Assembly: GCA_963978545.1 (NCBI GenBank)
Contig: OZ021721.1
Location: 37,125,348 to 37,189,347, forward strand
Length of the DNA: 64,000 nt
Direction: 5' to 3'
From: Linyphia triangularis
Lineage: Eukaryota; Arthropoda; Arachnida; Araneae; Linyphiidae
The first letter of the stretch is position 1, and every line of letters begins with the position of its first letter. Of the stretch, positions 1-12,384 are shown in pieces. Under the pieces are notes generated by a model. That model had not been told where the DNA came from. It ran no database searches and worked only from the letters and a program-made list of their open reading frames with translations. Position numbers and translations under genes: made by a program.

Positions 1-294
1 AATCTCCGATTCCAATTTTATAACACTGATTAAATAAGAAGTGGATCTAAAGTTTATCCCAAAAATTGCACTTTCAAACATTTTCGTTTTAAATTTTTCC
101 CATGTTAACCGTATGGAAAATTTCACACTTCTAAATTTTCAAAATTTTAAAATCTTTTTGCAACTACGGTAACAGAAATTATCGCCCGAATCGATTTCCA
201 TATTAAAATCGCCATTAAAGTGAAATTTTACTCTTCACAATCCAGTTATTGCACCCAAAAATGTCATCCGTTTGAAAATACATTAAACTTGTAA

Positions 295-356
295 ATCCTT
301 AGGCAATTTTCAAATTCTCAGTCTTTGAAATTTAACCTTAATTTTCTGCCTAGGAT
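295..356. other. Nested inverted repeat (potential hairpin) in L units, representative
   Basis: The outer arms are atccttaggca (295-305) and tgcctaggat (347-356), complementary except for one extra base. The inner arms are aattttcaaa (305-314) and tttgaaattt (324-333), complementary at 9 of 10 positions, with a 9-base loop. The arms persist in alpha, beta and gamma L units. One copy, in the L at 18682, reads aattttaaaatt in the inner arm. Function is unknown; a folded single strand or RNA hairpin is possible. Confidence 0.6.
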
Positions 357-653
357 CAAAAAATTCATTACCAGATTTTATTCTTATAATCAATTTGCTT
401 ATAAAATGGTATTTTAGCACTGAAAATCGGACTAATGTAAATTTAAAAGACAGCCTGAAAACATTTTATGAGCGCTTTCGTTTCAAAATTTCTACTTTTC
501 ATATAACTATTCAAAACTAGTTTTTTGGAGAAAATTTGGAACTTAGTTTGATTTATAAAGTGTTTTTGATTAAAAAAACACAATTTGGAACAATTTGTTG
601 GAAATGAAATTTTCCTTTAATCCTCTTTCCACACGAAACTGAATTATTTGACG

Positions 654-665
654 ATTTTCGAAAAT
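654..665. other. 12-bp perfect palindrome ATTTTCGAAAAT in L units (representative)
   Basis: A fully self-complementary 12-mer within the L-specific segment. It was intact in every L copy I checked, including the gamma units. Function is unknown; it could be a dimeric protein site or simply a conserved satellite feature. Confidence 0.55.
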
Positions 666-888
666 ATTAATTTTTCATTTACAGAATACTATTTTTATAT
701 AAAATTGGTCCAAGAATGATTATAAAACATATATCCAATTCAAATTCACAATTTGAAAGCATTTGAGTCATTTTCTCGAAAATACAATTCCCCATTGAAA
801 ATACATGGCGGACTATTCCATGAATTATTGTTCAAAAAGTAAAATTTTCAAAACATTTTCCTATTTGTTAATTTGAAGCTTATACATA

Positions 889-899
889 GGAGAATCTCC
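889..899. other. Boundary dyad GGAGA-N-TCTCC (representative copy)
   Basis: A perfect 5-bp inverted repeat around one central base, present near the start of almost every L and S unit, about 150 copies. In seven S-a units the central A is T (13277, 32928, 38229, 39698, 43530, 44300, 55901), leaving the arms intact. Arm-breaking changes are few: starts 7469, 31458, 40975, 47658 and 50020. It is a candidate protein-binding or cruciform-prone site. Confidence 0.7.
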
Positions 900-1007
900 G
901 ATTTCAATTTTATAACTCTGACTAAATAAGAAGTGGGTCTAAAGTTGGTCCAAAAAGTGCAATTTTCTCAAAACTAAAATTTTCCCATTGAAAACACATG
1001 GCGGACT

Positions 1008-1018
1008 ATTCAATGAAT
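1008..1018. other. Second dyad ATTCA-A-TGAAT in S monomers (representative)
   Basis: An 11-bp inverted repeat with a single central base inside each S unit. L units carry attccatgaat at the matching place, which shortens the arms to 4 bp. It lies about 120 bp from the boundary dyad of the same monomer. Confidence 0.6.
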
Positions 1019-3250
1019 TATTGTTCAAAAAGTAAAATTTTCAAAATTTTTTCCCGTTTGTGATATTGAATCTTATACATAGGAGAATCTCCGATTCCAA
1101 TTTTATAACACTGATTAAATAAGAAGTGGATCTAAAGTTTATCCCAAAAATTGCACTTTCAAACATTTTCGTTTTAAATTTTTCCCATGTTAACCGTATG
1201 GAAAATTTCACACTTCTAAATTTTCAAAATTTTAAAATCTTTTTGCAACTACGGTAACAGAAATTATCGCCCGAATCGATTTCCATATTAAAATCGCCAT
1301 TAAAGTGAAATTTTACTCTTCACAATCCAGTTATTGCACCCAAAAATGTCATCCGTTTGAAAATACATTAAACTTGTAAATCCTTAGGCAATTTTCAAAT
1401 TCTCAGTCTTTGAAATTTAACCTTAATTTTCTGCCTAGGATCAAAAAATTCATTACCAGATTTTATTCTTATAATCAATTTGCTTATAAAATGGTATTTT
1501 AGCACTGAAAATCGGACTAATGTAAATTTAAAAGACAGCCTGAAAACATTTTATGAGCGCTTTCGTTTCAAAATTTCTACTTTTCATATAACTATTCAAA
1601 ACTAGTTTTTTGGAGAAAATTTGGAACTTAGTTTGATTTATAAAGTGTTTTTGATTAAAAAAACACAATTTGGAACAATTTGTTGGAAATGAAATTTTCC
1701 TTTAATCCTCTTTCCACACGAAACTGAATTATTTGACGATTTTCGAAAATATTAATTTTTCATTTACAGAATACTATTTTTATATAAAATTGGTCCAAGA
1801 ATGATTATAAAACATATATCCAATTCAAATTCACAATTTGAAAGCATTTGAGTCATTTTCTCGAAAATACAATTCCCCATTGAAAATACATGGCGGACTA
1901 TTCCATGAATTATTGTTCAAAAAGTAAAATTTTCAAAACATTTTCCTATTTGTTAATTTGAAGCTTATACATAGGAGAATCTCCGATTTCAATTTTATAA
2001 CTCTGACTAAATAAGAAGTGGGTCTAAAGTTGGTCCAAAAAGTGCAATTTTCTCAAAACTAAAATTTTCCCATTGAAAACACATGGCGGACTATTCAATG
2101 AATTATTGTTCAAAAAGTAAAATTTTCAAAATTTTTTCCCGTTTGTGATATTGAATCTTATACATAGGAGAATCTCCGATTCCAATTTTATAACACTGAT
2201 TAAATAAGAAGTGGGTCTAAAGTTTATCCCAAAAATTGCACTTTCAAACATTTTCGTTTTAAATTTTTCCCATGTTAACCGTATGGAAAATTTCACACTT
2301 CTAAATTTTCAAAATTTTAAAATCTTTTTGCAACTACGGTAACAGAAATTATCGCCCGAATCGATTTCCATATTAAAATCGCCATTAAAGTGAAATTTTA
2401 CTCTTCACAATCCAGTTATTGCACCCAAAAATGTCATCCGTTTGAAAATACATTAAACTTGTAAATCCTTAGGCAATTTTCAAATTCTCAGTCTTTGAAA
2501 TTTAACCTTAATTTTCTGCCTAGGATCAAAAAATTCATTACCAGATTTTATTCTTATAATCAATTTGCTTATAAAATGGTATTTTAGCACTGAAAATCGG
2601 ACTAATGTAAATTTAAAAGACAGCCTGAAAACATTTTATGAGCGCTTTCGTTTCAAAATTTCTACTTTTCATATAACTATTCAAAACTAGTTTTTTGGAG
2701 AAAATTTGGAACTTAGTTTGATTTATAAAGTGTTTTTGATTAAAAAAACACAATTTGGAACAATTTGTTGGAAATGAAATTTTCCTTTAATCCTCTTTCC
2801 ACACGAAACTGAATTATTTGACGATTTTCGAAAATATTAATTTTTCATTTACAGAATACTATTTTTATATAAAATTGGTCCAAGAATGATTATAAAACAT
2901 ATATCCAATTCAAATTCACAATTTGAAAGCATTTGAGTCATTTTCTCGAAAATACAATTCCCCATTGAAAATACATGGCGGACTATTCCATGAATTATTG
3001 TTCAAAAAGTAAAATTTTCAAAACATTTTCCTATTTGTTAATTTGAAGCTTATACATAGGAGAATCTCCGATTTCAATTTTATAACTCTGACTAAATAAG
3101 AAGTGGGTCTAAAGTTGGTCCAAAAAGTGCAATTTTCTCAAAACTAAAATTTTCCCATTGAAAACACATGGCGGACTATTCAATGAATTATTGTTCAAAA
3201 AGTAAAATTTTCAAAATTTTTTCCCGTTTGTGATATTGAATCTTATACAT

Positions 3251-6200
3251 AGGAGAATCTCCGATTCCAATTTTATAACACTGATTAAATAAGAAGTGGG
3301 TCTAAAGTTTATCCCAAAAATTGCACTTTCAAACATTTTCGTTTTAAATTTTTCCCATGTTAACCGTATGGAAAATTTCACACTTCTAAATTTTCAAAAT
3401 TTTAAAATCTTTTTGCAACTACGGTAACAGAAATTATCGCCCGAATCGATTTCCATATTAAAATCGCCATTAAAGTGAAATTTTACTCTTCACAATCCAG
3501 TTATTGCACCCAAAAATGTCATCCGTTTGAAAATACATTAAACTTGTAAATCCTTAGGCAATTTTCAAATTCTCAGTCTTTGAAATTTAACCTTAATTTT
3601 CTGCCTAGGATCAAAAAATTCATTACCAGATTTTATTCTTATAATCAATTTGCTTATAAAATGGTATTTTAGCACTGAAAATCGAACTAATGTAAATTTA
3701 AAAGACAGCCTGAAAACATTTTATGAGGGCTTTCGTTTCAAAATTTCTACTTTTCATATAACTATTCAAAACTAGTTTTTTGGAGAAAATGTGGAACTTA
3801 GTTTGATTTATAAAGTGTTTTTGATTAAAAAAAACACAATTTGGAACAATTTGTTGGAAATGAAATTTTCCTTTTATCCTCCTTCCACACGAAACTGAAA
3901 TATTTGACGATTTTCGAAAATATTAATTTTTGATTTACAGAATACTATTTTTATATAAAATTGGTCCAAGAATGATTATAAAACATATATCCAATTCAAA
4001 TTCACAATTTGAAAGCATTTGAGTCATTTTCTCGAAAATACAATTCCCCATTGAAAATACATGGCGGACTATTCCATGAATTATTGTTCAAAAAGTAAAA
4101 TTTTCAAAACATTTTCCCTTTTTTTATATTGAAGCTCATATATAGGAGAATCTCCAATTTGAATTTTATAACACTCATTAAATAAGAAGTGGGTCTAAAG
4201 TTGGTCCAAAAAGTGCAATTTTCTCAAAATTAAAATTCCCCCATTGAAAACACATGTCGGACTATTCAATGAATTATTGTTCAAAAAGTAAAATTTTCAA
4301 AATTTTTTCCTATTTGTTAATTTGAAGCTTATACATAGGAGAATCTCCGATTTCAATTTTATAACTCTGACTAAATAAGAAGTGGGTCTAAAGTTGGTCC
4401 AAAAAGTGCAATTTTCTCAAAAATAAAATTCCCCCATTGAAAACACATGGCGGACTATTCAATGAATTATTGTTTAAAAAGTAAAATTTTCAAAATTTTT
4501 TCCCGTTTGTGATATTGAAGCTCATATATAGGAGAATCTCCAATTTGAATTTTGTAACACTCATTAATTAAGAAGTGGGTCTAAAGTTGGTCCAAAAAGT
4601 GCAATATTCTCGAAAATACAATTCCCCATTGAAAACACATGGCGGACTATTCAATGAATTATTGTTCAAAAAGTAAAATTTTCAAAATTTTTTCCCGTTT
4701 GTGATATTGAATATTATACATAGGAGAATCTCCGATTCCAATTTTATAACACTGATTAAATAAGAAGTGGGTCTAAAGTTGGTCCCAAAAATTGCACTTT
4801 AAACATTTTCGTTTTAAATTTTTCCCATGTTAACCGTATGGAAAATTTCACACTTCTAAATTTTCAAAATTTTAAAATCTTTTTGCAACTACGGTAACAG
4901 AAATTATCGAGCGAATCGATTTCCATTTTAAAATCGCCATTAAAGTGAAATTTTACTCTTCACAATCCAGTTATTGCACCCAAAAATGTCATCCGTTTGA
5001 AAATACATTAAACTTGTAAATCCTTAGGCAATTTTCAAATTCTCAGTCTTTGAAATTTAACCTTAATTTTCTGCCTAGGATCAAAAAATTCATTACCAGA
5101 TTTTATTCTTATAATCAATTTGCTTATAAAATGGTATTTTAGCACTGAAAATCGAACTAATGTAAATTTAAAAGACAGCCTGAAAACATTTTATGAGCGC
5201 TTTCGTTTCAAAATTTCTACTTTTCATATAACTATTCAAAACTAGTTTTTTGGAGAAAATTTGGAACTTAGTTTGATTTATAAAGTGTTTTTGATTAAAA
5301 AAACACAATTTGGAACAATTTGTTGGAAATGAAATTTTCCTTTAATCCTCTTTCCACACGAAACTGAATTATTTGACGATTTTCGAAAATATTAATTTTT
5401 CATTTACAGAATACTATTTTTATATAAAATTGGTCCAAGAATGATTATAAAACATATATCCAATTCAAATTCACAATTTGAAAGCATTTGAGTCATTTTC
5501 TCGAAAATACAATTCCCCATTGAAAATACATGGCGGACTATTCCATGAATTATTGTTCAAAAAGTAAAATTTTCAAAACATTTTCCTATTTGTTAATTTG
5601 AAGCTTATACATAGGAGAATCTCCGATTTCAATTTTATAACTCTGACTAAATAAGAAGTGGGTCTAAAGTTGGTCCAAAAAGTGCAATTTTCTCAAAACT
5701 AAAATTTTCCCATTGAAAACACATGGCGGACTATTCAATGAATTATTGTTCAAAAAGTAAAATTTTCAAAATTTTTTCCCGTTTGTGATATTGAATCTTA
5801 TACATAGGAGAATCTCCGATTCCAATTTTATAACACTGATTAAATAAGAAGTGGGTCTAAAGTTTATCCCAAAAATTGCACTTTCAAACATTTTCGTTTT
5901 AAATTTTTCCCATGTTAACCGTATGGAAAATTTCACACTTCTAAATTTTCAAAATTTTAAAATCTTTTTGCAACTACGGTAACAGAAATTATCGCCCGAA
6001 TCGATTTCCATATTAAAATCGCCATTAAAGTGAAATTTTACTCTTCACAATCCAGTTATTGCACCCAAAAATGTCATCCGTTTGAAAATACATTAAACTT
6101 GTAAATCCTTAGGCAATTTTCAAATTCTCAGTCTTTGAAATTTAACCTTAATTTTCTGCCTAGGATCAAAAAATTCATTACCAGATTTTATTCTTATAAT

Positions 6201-7468
6201 CAATTTGCTTATAAAATGGTATTTTAGCACTGAAAATCGAACTAATGTAAATTTAAAAGACAGCCTGAAAACATTTTATGAGGGCTTTCGTTTCAAAATT
6301 TCTACTTTTCATATAACTATTCAAAACTAGTTTTTTGGAGAAAATGTGGAACTTAGTTTGATTTATAAAGTGTTTTTGATTAAAAAAAACACAATTTGGA
6401 ACAATTTGTTGGAAATGAAATTTTCCTTTTATCCTCCTTCCACACGAAACTGAAATATTTGACGATTTTCGAAAATATTAATTTTTGATTTACAGAATAC
6501 TATTTTTATATAAAATTGGTCCAAGAATGATTATAAAACATATATCCAATTCAAATTCACAATTTGAAAGCATTTGAGTCATTTTCTCGAAAATACAATT
6601 CCCCATTGAAAATACATGGCGGACTATTCCATGAATTATTGTTCAAAAAGTAAAATTTTCAAAACATTTTCCCTTTTTTTATATTGAAGCTCATATATAG
6701 GAGAATCTCCAATTTGAATTTTATAACACTCATTAAATAAGAAGTGGGTCTAAAGTTGGTCCAAAAAGTGCAATTTTCTCAAAATTAAAATTCCCCCATT
6801 GAAAACACATGTCGGACTATCAATGAATTATTGTTCAAAAAGTAAAATTTTCAAAATTTTTTCCTATTTGTTAATTTGAAGCTTATACATAGGAGAATCT
6901 CCGATTTCAATTTTATAACTCTGACTAAATAAGAAGTGGGTCTAAAGTTGGTCCAAAAAGTGCAATTTTCTCAAAAATAAAATTCCCCCATTGAAAACAC
7001 ATGGCGGACTATTCAATGAATTATTGTTCAAAAAGTAAAATTTTCAAAACATTTTCCCGTTTTTTATATTGAAGCTCATATATAGGAGAATCTCCAATTT
7101 GAATTTTATAACACTCATTAAATAAGAAGTGGGTCTAAAGTTGGTCCAAAAAGTGCAATTTTCTCGAAAATACAATTCCCCATTGAAAACACATGGCGGA
7201 CTATTCAATGAATTATTGTTCAAAAAGTAAAATTTTCAAAAATTTGTCCTATTTGTTAATTTGAAGCTTATACATAGGAGAATCTCCGATTTCAATTTTA
7301 TAACTCTGACTAAATAAGAAGTGGGTCTACAGTTGGTCCAAAAAGTGCAATTTTCTCAAAAATAAAATTCCCCCATTGAAAACACATGGCGGACTATTCA
7401 ATGAATTATTGTTCAAAAAGTAAAATTTTCAAAAATTTTTCCTATTTGTTAATTTGAAGCTTATACAT
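3251..7468. repeat. Satellite block 2: L units with 3, 1 and 4 S units
   Basis: L units start at 3251, 4722 and 5806. S units start at 4144, 4337, 4530, 5613, 6699, 6891, 7084 and 7276, alternating b/a after 'gggcttt'-tail L units. The L units at 3251 and 5806 have eight A's in the run gattaaaaaaaacac, where most have seven. The L at 4722 has the private variants cactttaaacatt and tatcgagcgaatc. S 6891 starts one base early because of a deletion (actatcaatg) in the preceding unit. Most of this block recurs at offsets of +20349 and +56290. Confidence 0.95.
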
Positions 7469-10400
7469 AGGAGAATCACCGATTCCAATTTTATAACACT
7501 GATTAAATAAGAAGTGGGTCTAAAGTTGGTCCCAAAAAGTGCACTTTCAAAGTGTTTCGTTTTAAATTTCCCCCATGTAAATCGTATGAAAAATTTCCCA
7601 CTTCTAAATTTTCAAACTTTTACAATCTTTTTGCAGCAAGGGTAACAGAAATTATCGCCCTAATCGATTTCCATATAAAAATCGCCATTAAAGTGAAATT
7701 TTACTCTTCACAATCCAGTTATTGCACCCAAAAATGTCATCCGTTTGAAAATACATTAAACTTGTAAATCCTTAGGCAATTTTCAAATTCTCAGTCTTTG
7801 AAATTTAACCTTAATTTTCTGCCTAGGATCAAAAAATTCATTACCAGATTTTATTCTTATAATCAATTTGCTTATAAAATGGTATTTTAGCACTGAAAAT
7901 CGAACTAATGTAAATTTAAAAGACAGCCTGAAAACATTTTATAAGGGCTTTCGTTTCAAAATTTCTACTTTTCATATAACTATTCAAAACTAGTTTTTTG
8001 GAGAAAATGTGGAACTTAGTTTGATTTATAAAGTGTTTTTGATTAAAAAAACACAATTTGGAACAATTTGTTTTAAATGAAATTTTCCTTTTATCCTCCT
8101 TCCACACGAAACTGAAATATTTGACGATTTTCGAAAATATTAATTTTTGATTTACAGAATACTATTTTTATATAAAATTGGTCCAAGAATGATTATAAAA
8201 CATATATCCAATTTAAATTCACAATTTGAAAGCATTTGAGTCATTTTCTCGAAAATACAATTCCCCATTGAAAATACATGGCGGACTATTCCATGAATTA
8301 TTGTTCAAAAAGTAAAATTTTCAAAATTTTTTCCTATTTGTTAATTTGAAGCTTATACATAGGAGAATCTCCGATTTCAATTTTATAACTCTGACTAAAT
8401 AAGAAGTGGGTCTAAATTTGGTCCAAAAAGTGCAATTTTCTCGAAAATACAATTCCCCATTGAAAACACATGGCGGACTATTCAATGAATTATTGTTCAA
8501 AAAGTAAAATTTTCAAAATTTTTTCCTATTTGTTAATTTGAAGCTTATACATAGGAGAATCTCCGATTTCAATTTTATAACTCTGACTAAATAAGAAGTG
8601 GGTCTACAGTTGGTCCAAAAAGTGCAATTTTCTCAAAAATAAAATTCCCCCATTGAAAACACATGGCGGACTATTCAATGAATTATTGTTCAAAAAGTAA
8701 AATTTTCAAAATTTTTTCCCGTTTGTGATATTGAAGCTCATATATAGGAGAATCTCCAATTTGAATTTTATAACACTCATTAATTAAGAAGTGGGTCTAA
8801 AGTTGGTCCAAAAAGTGCAATTTTCTCGAAAATACAATTCCCCATTGAAAACACATGGCGGACTATTCAATGAATTATTGTTCAAAAAGTAAAATTTTCA
8901 AAAATTTTTCCTATTTGTTAATTTGAAGCTTATACATAGGAGAATCTCCGATTCCAATTTTATAACACTGATTAAATAAGAAGTGGGTCTAAAGTTGGTC
9001 CCAAAAAGTGCACTTTCAAAGTGTTTCGTTTTAAATTTCCCCCATGTAAATCGTATGAAAAATTTCCCACTTCTAAATTTTCAAACTTTTACAATCTTTT
9101 TGCAGCAAGGGTAACAGAAATTATCGCCCTAATCGATTTCCATATTAAAATCGCCATTAAAGTGAAATTTTACTCTTCACAATCCAGTTATTGCACCCAA
9201 AAATGTCATCCGTTTGAAAATACTTTAAACTTGTAAATCCTTAGGCAATTTTCAAATTCTCAGTCTTTGAAATTTAACCTTATATTTCTGCCTAGGATCA
9301 TAAAATTCATTACCAGATTTTATTCTGATAATCAATTTGCTTATAAAATGGTATTATAGCACTGAAAATCGAACTAATGTAAATTTAAAAGACAGCCTGA
9401 AAACTTTTTATGAGCTCTTTCGTTTCAAAATTTCTACTTTTCATATAACTATTCAAAACTAGTTTTTTGGAGAAAATTTGAAACTTAGTTTGATTTATAA
9501 AGTGTTTTTGATTAAAAAAACACAATTTGGAACAATTTGTTGGAAATGAAATTTTCCTTTAATCCTCCTTCCACACGAAACTGAAATATTTGACGATTTT
9601 CGAAAATATTAATTTTTGATTTACAGAATACTATTTTTATGTAAAATTGGTCCAAGAATGATTATAAAACATATATCCAATTTAAATTCACAATTTGAAA
9701 GCATTTGAGTCATTTTCTCGAAAATACAATTCCCCATTGAAAATACATGGCGGACTATTCCATGAATTATTGTTCAAAAAGTAAAATTTTCAAAACATTT
9801 TCCTATTTGTTAATTTGAAGCTTATACATAGGAGAATCTCCGATTTCAATTTTATAACTCTGACTAAATAAGAAGTGGGTCTAAAGTTGGTCCAAAAAGT
9901 GCGATTTTCTCAAAACTAAAATTCCCCCATTGAAAACACATGGCGGACTATTCAATGAATTATTGTTCAAAAAGTAAAATTTTCAAAATTTTTTCCCGTT
10001 TGTGATATTAAATCTTATACATAGGAGAATCTCCGATTCCAATTTTATAACACTGATTAAATAAGAAGTGGGTCTAAAGTTTATCCCAAAAATTGCACTT
10101 TCAAACATTTTCGTTTTAAATTTTTCCCATGTTAACCGTATGGAAAATTTCACACTTCTAAATTTTCAAAATTTTAAAATCTTTTTGCAACTACGGTAAC
10201 AGAAATTATCGCCCGAATCGATTTCCATATTAAAATCGCCATTAAAGTGAAATTTTACTCTTCACAATCCAGTTATTGCACCCAAAAATGTCATCCGTTT
10301 GAAAATACTTTAAACTTGTAAATCCTTAGGCAATTTTCAAATTCTCAGTCTTTGAAATTTAACCTTATATTTCTGCCTAGGATCATAAAATTCATTACCA

Positions 10401-12384
10401 GATTTTATTCTGATAATCAATTTGCTTATAAAATGGTATTATAGCACTGAAAATCGAACTAATGTAAATTTAAAAGACAGCCTGAAAACTTTTTATGAGC
10501 TCTTTCGTTTCAAAATTTCTACTTTTCATATAACTATTCAAAACTAGTTTTTTGGAGAAAATTTGAAACTTAGTTTGATTTATAAAGTGTTTTTGATTAA
10601 AAAAACACAATTTGGAACAATTTGTTGGAAATGAAATTTTCCTTTAATCCTCCTTCCACACGAAACTGAAATATTTGACGATTTTCGAAAATATTAATTT
10701 TTGATTTACAGAATACTATTTTTATATAAAATTGGTCCAAGAATGATTATAAAACATATATCCAATTTAAATTCACAATTTGAAAGCATTTGAGTCATTT
10801 TCTCGAAAATACAATTCCCCATTGAAAATACATGGCGGACTATTCCATGAATTATTGTTCAAAAAGTAAAATTTTCAAAACATTTTCCTATTTGTTAATT
10901 TGAAGCTTATACATAGGAGAATCTCCGATTTCAATTTTATAACTCTGACTAAATAAGAAGTGGGTCTAAAGTTGGTCCAAAAAGTGCGATTTTCTCAAAA
11001 CTAAAATTCCCCCATTGAAAACACATGGCGGACTATTCAATGAATTATTGTTCAAAAAGTAAAATTTTCAAAATTTTTTCCCGTTTGTGATATTAAATCT
11101 TATACATAGGAGAATCTCCGATTCCAATTTTATAACACTGATTAAATAAGAAGTGGGTCTAAAGTTTATCCCAAAATTTGCACTTTCAAACATTTTCGTT
11201 TTAAATTTTTCCCATGTTAACCGTATGGAAAATTTCACACTTCTAAATTTTCAAAATTTTAAAATCTTTTTGCAACTACGGTAACAGAAATTATCGCCCG
11301 AATCGATTTCCATATTAAAATCGCCATTAAAGTGAAATTTTACTCTTCACAATCCAGTTATTGCACCCAAAAATGTCATCCGTTTGAAAATACATTAAAC
11401 TTGTAAATCCTTAGGCAATTTTCAAATTCTCAGTCTTTGAAATTTAACCTTAATTTTCTGCCTAGGATCAAAAAATTCATTACCAGATTTTATTCTTATA
11501 ATCAATTTGCTTATAAAATGGTATTTTAGCACTGAAAATCGAACTAATGTAAATTTAAAAGACAGCCTGAAAACATTTTATGAGGGCTTTCGTTTCAAAA
11601 TTTCTACTTTTCATATAACTATTCAAAACTAGTTTTTTGGAGAAAATGTGGAACTTAGTTTGATTTATAAAGTGTTTTTGATTAAAAAAACACAATTTGG
11701 AACAATTTGTTGGAAATGAAATTTTCCTTTTATCCTCCTTCCACACGAAACTGAAATATTTGACGATTTTCGAAAATATTAATTTTTGATTTACAGAATA
11801 CTATTTTTATATAAAATTGGTCCAAGAATGATTATTAAACATATATCCAATTCAAATTCACAATTTGAAAGCATTTGAGTCATTTTCTCGAAAATACAAT
11901 TCCCCATTGAAAATACATGGCGGACTATTCCATGAATTATTGTTCAAAAAGTAAAATTTTGAAAACATTTTCCCTTTTTTTATATTGAAGCTCATATATA
12001 GGAGAATCTCCAATTTGAATTTTATAACACTCATTAAATAAGAAGTGGGTCTAAAGTTGGTCCAAAAAATGCAATTTTCTCAAAATTAAAATTCCCCCAT
12101 TGAAAACACATGTCGGACTATTCAATGAATTATTGTTCAAAAAGTAAAATTTTCAAAAATTTTTCCTATTTGTTAATTTGAAGCTTATACATAGGAGAAT
12201 CTCCGATTTCAATTTTATAACTCTGACTAAATAAGAAGTGGGTCTAAAATTGATCCAAAAAGTGCAATTTTCTCGAAAATACAATTCCCCATTGAAAACA
12301 CATGGCGGACTATTCAATGAATTATTGTTCAAAAAGTAAAATTTTCAAAATTTTTTCCCGTTTGTGATATTGAATATTATACAT
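7469..12384. repeat. Satellite block 3: first beta-head L units, then alpha
   Basis: L units start at 7469 (beta head), 8938 (beta), 10023 (alpha) and 11108 (alpha). S units start at 8361, 8553, 8746, 9830, 10915, 12000 and 12193. Beta heads read aaaaagtgcactttcaaagt and ttgcagcaagggtaac; alpha heads read ttgcaactacggtaac. S 8361 and 8553 are both S-a, which breaks the a/b alternation. The L at 7469 starts with gaatcacc, which breaks one arm of the boundary dyad. The run 8938-11999 recurs at 33698-36758. Confidence 0.93.

Larger units (their letters stand above)
71..769. repeat. L-specific 699-bp segment (representative copy)
   Basis: Aligning L with S, the S sequence runs to ...tgca at 70 and resumes at attttctcgaaaatac from 770, so 71-769 has no counterpart in S. 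The length agrees with 892 minus 193. An 8-bp inverted pair lies at or near its ends: ctttcaaa at 71-78 and tttgaaag at 752-759. No target-site duplication is evident. It may be an old insertion captured in a monomer or a diverged composite; the sequence alone does not decide. The same segment recurs in every L unit. Confidence 0.75.
1..3250. repeat. Satellite block 1: three tandem 1085-bp L+S units
   Basis: Three nearly identical higher-order repeats, each one L unit (892 bp) plus one S-a unit (193 bp). The first L lacks its first 5 bases at the window edge; the others start at 1081 and 2166. S units start at 888, 1973 and 3058. The three L units share the marker atcggactaatg (others have atcgaact). 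The first two read gtggatctaaag where the third reads gtgggtctaaag. The near-identity shows very recent tandem amplification or homogenisation. No gene is visible. Confidence 0.95.

Noticed and set aside
1061..1080. CENP-B-box-like sequence around cccgtttgtgatattgaa
   Set aside because: It matches CCCG and the central T of the reverse box but lacks the CGAA half, so it is not a credible CENP-B site.
7630..7645. Splice-acceptor-like tttttgcag in beta heads
   Set aside because: No matching donor or exon context is seen, and alpha heads have ttgcaact at the same place.
7552..7767. 71-codon open frame (MFRFKFPPCK...) in beta-head L units, seen in 9 of 11 copies
   Set aside because: It starts with GTG, not ATG, and has no recognisable domain. 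It is broken in two sister copies: by an in-frame TAA in the L at 47851 and by a one-base deletion in the L at 33698. It reflects repeat homogenisation.
7916..8107. 63-codon minus-strand open frame (MWKEDKRKIS...) in several L tails, 8 open copies
   Set aside because: It also begins with GTG, and an extra A in the poly-A run shifts the frame in otherwise matching L units (for example 3251, 5806, 23600, 26155). No sign of coding constraint.
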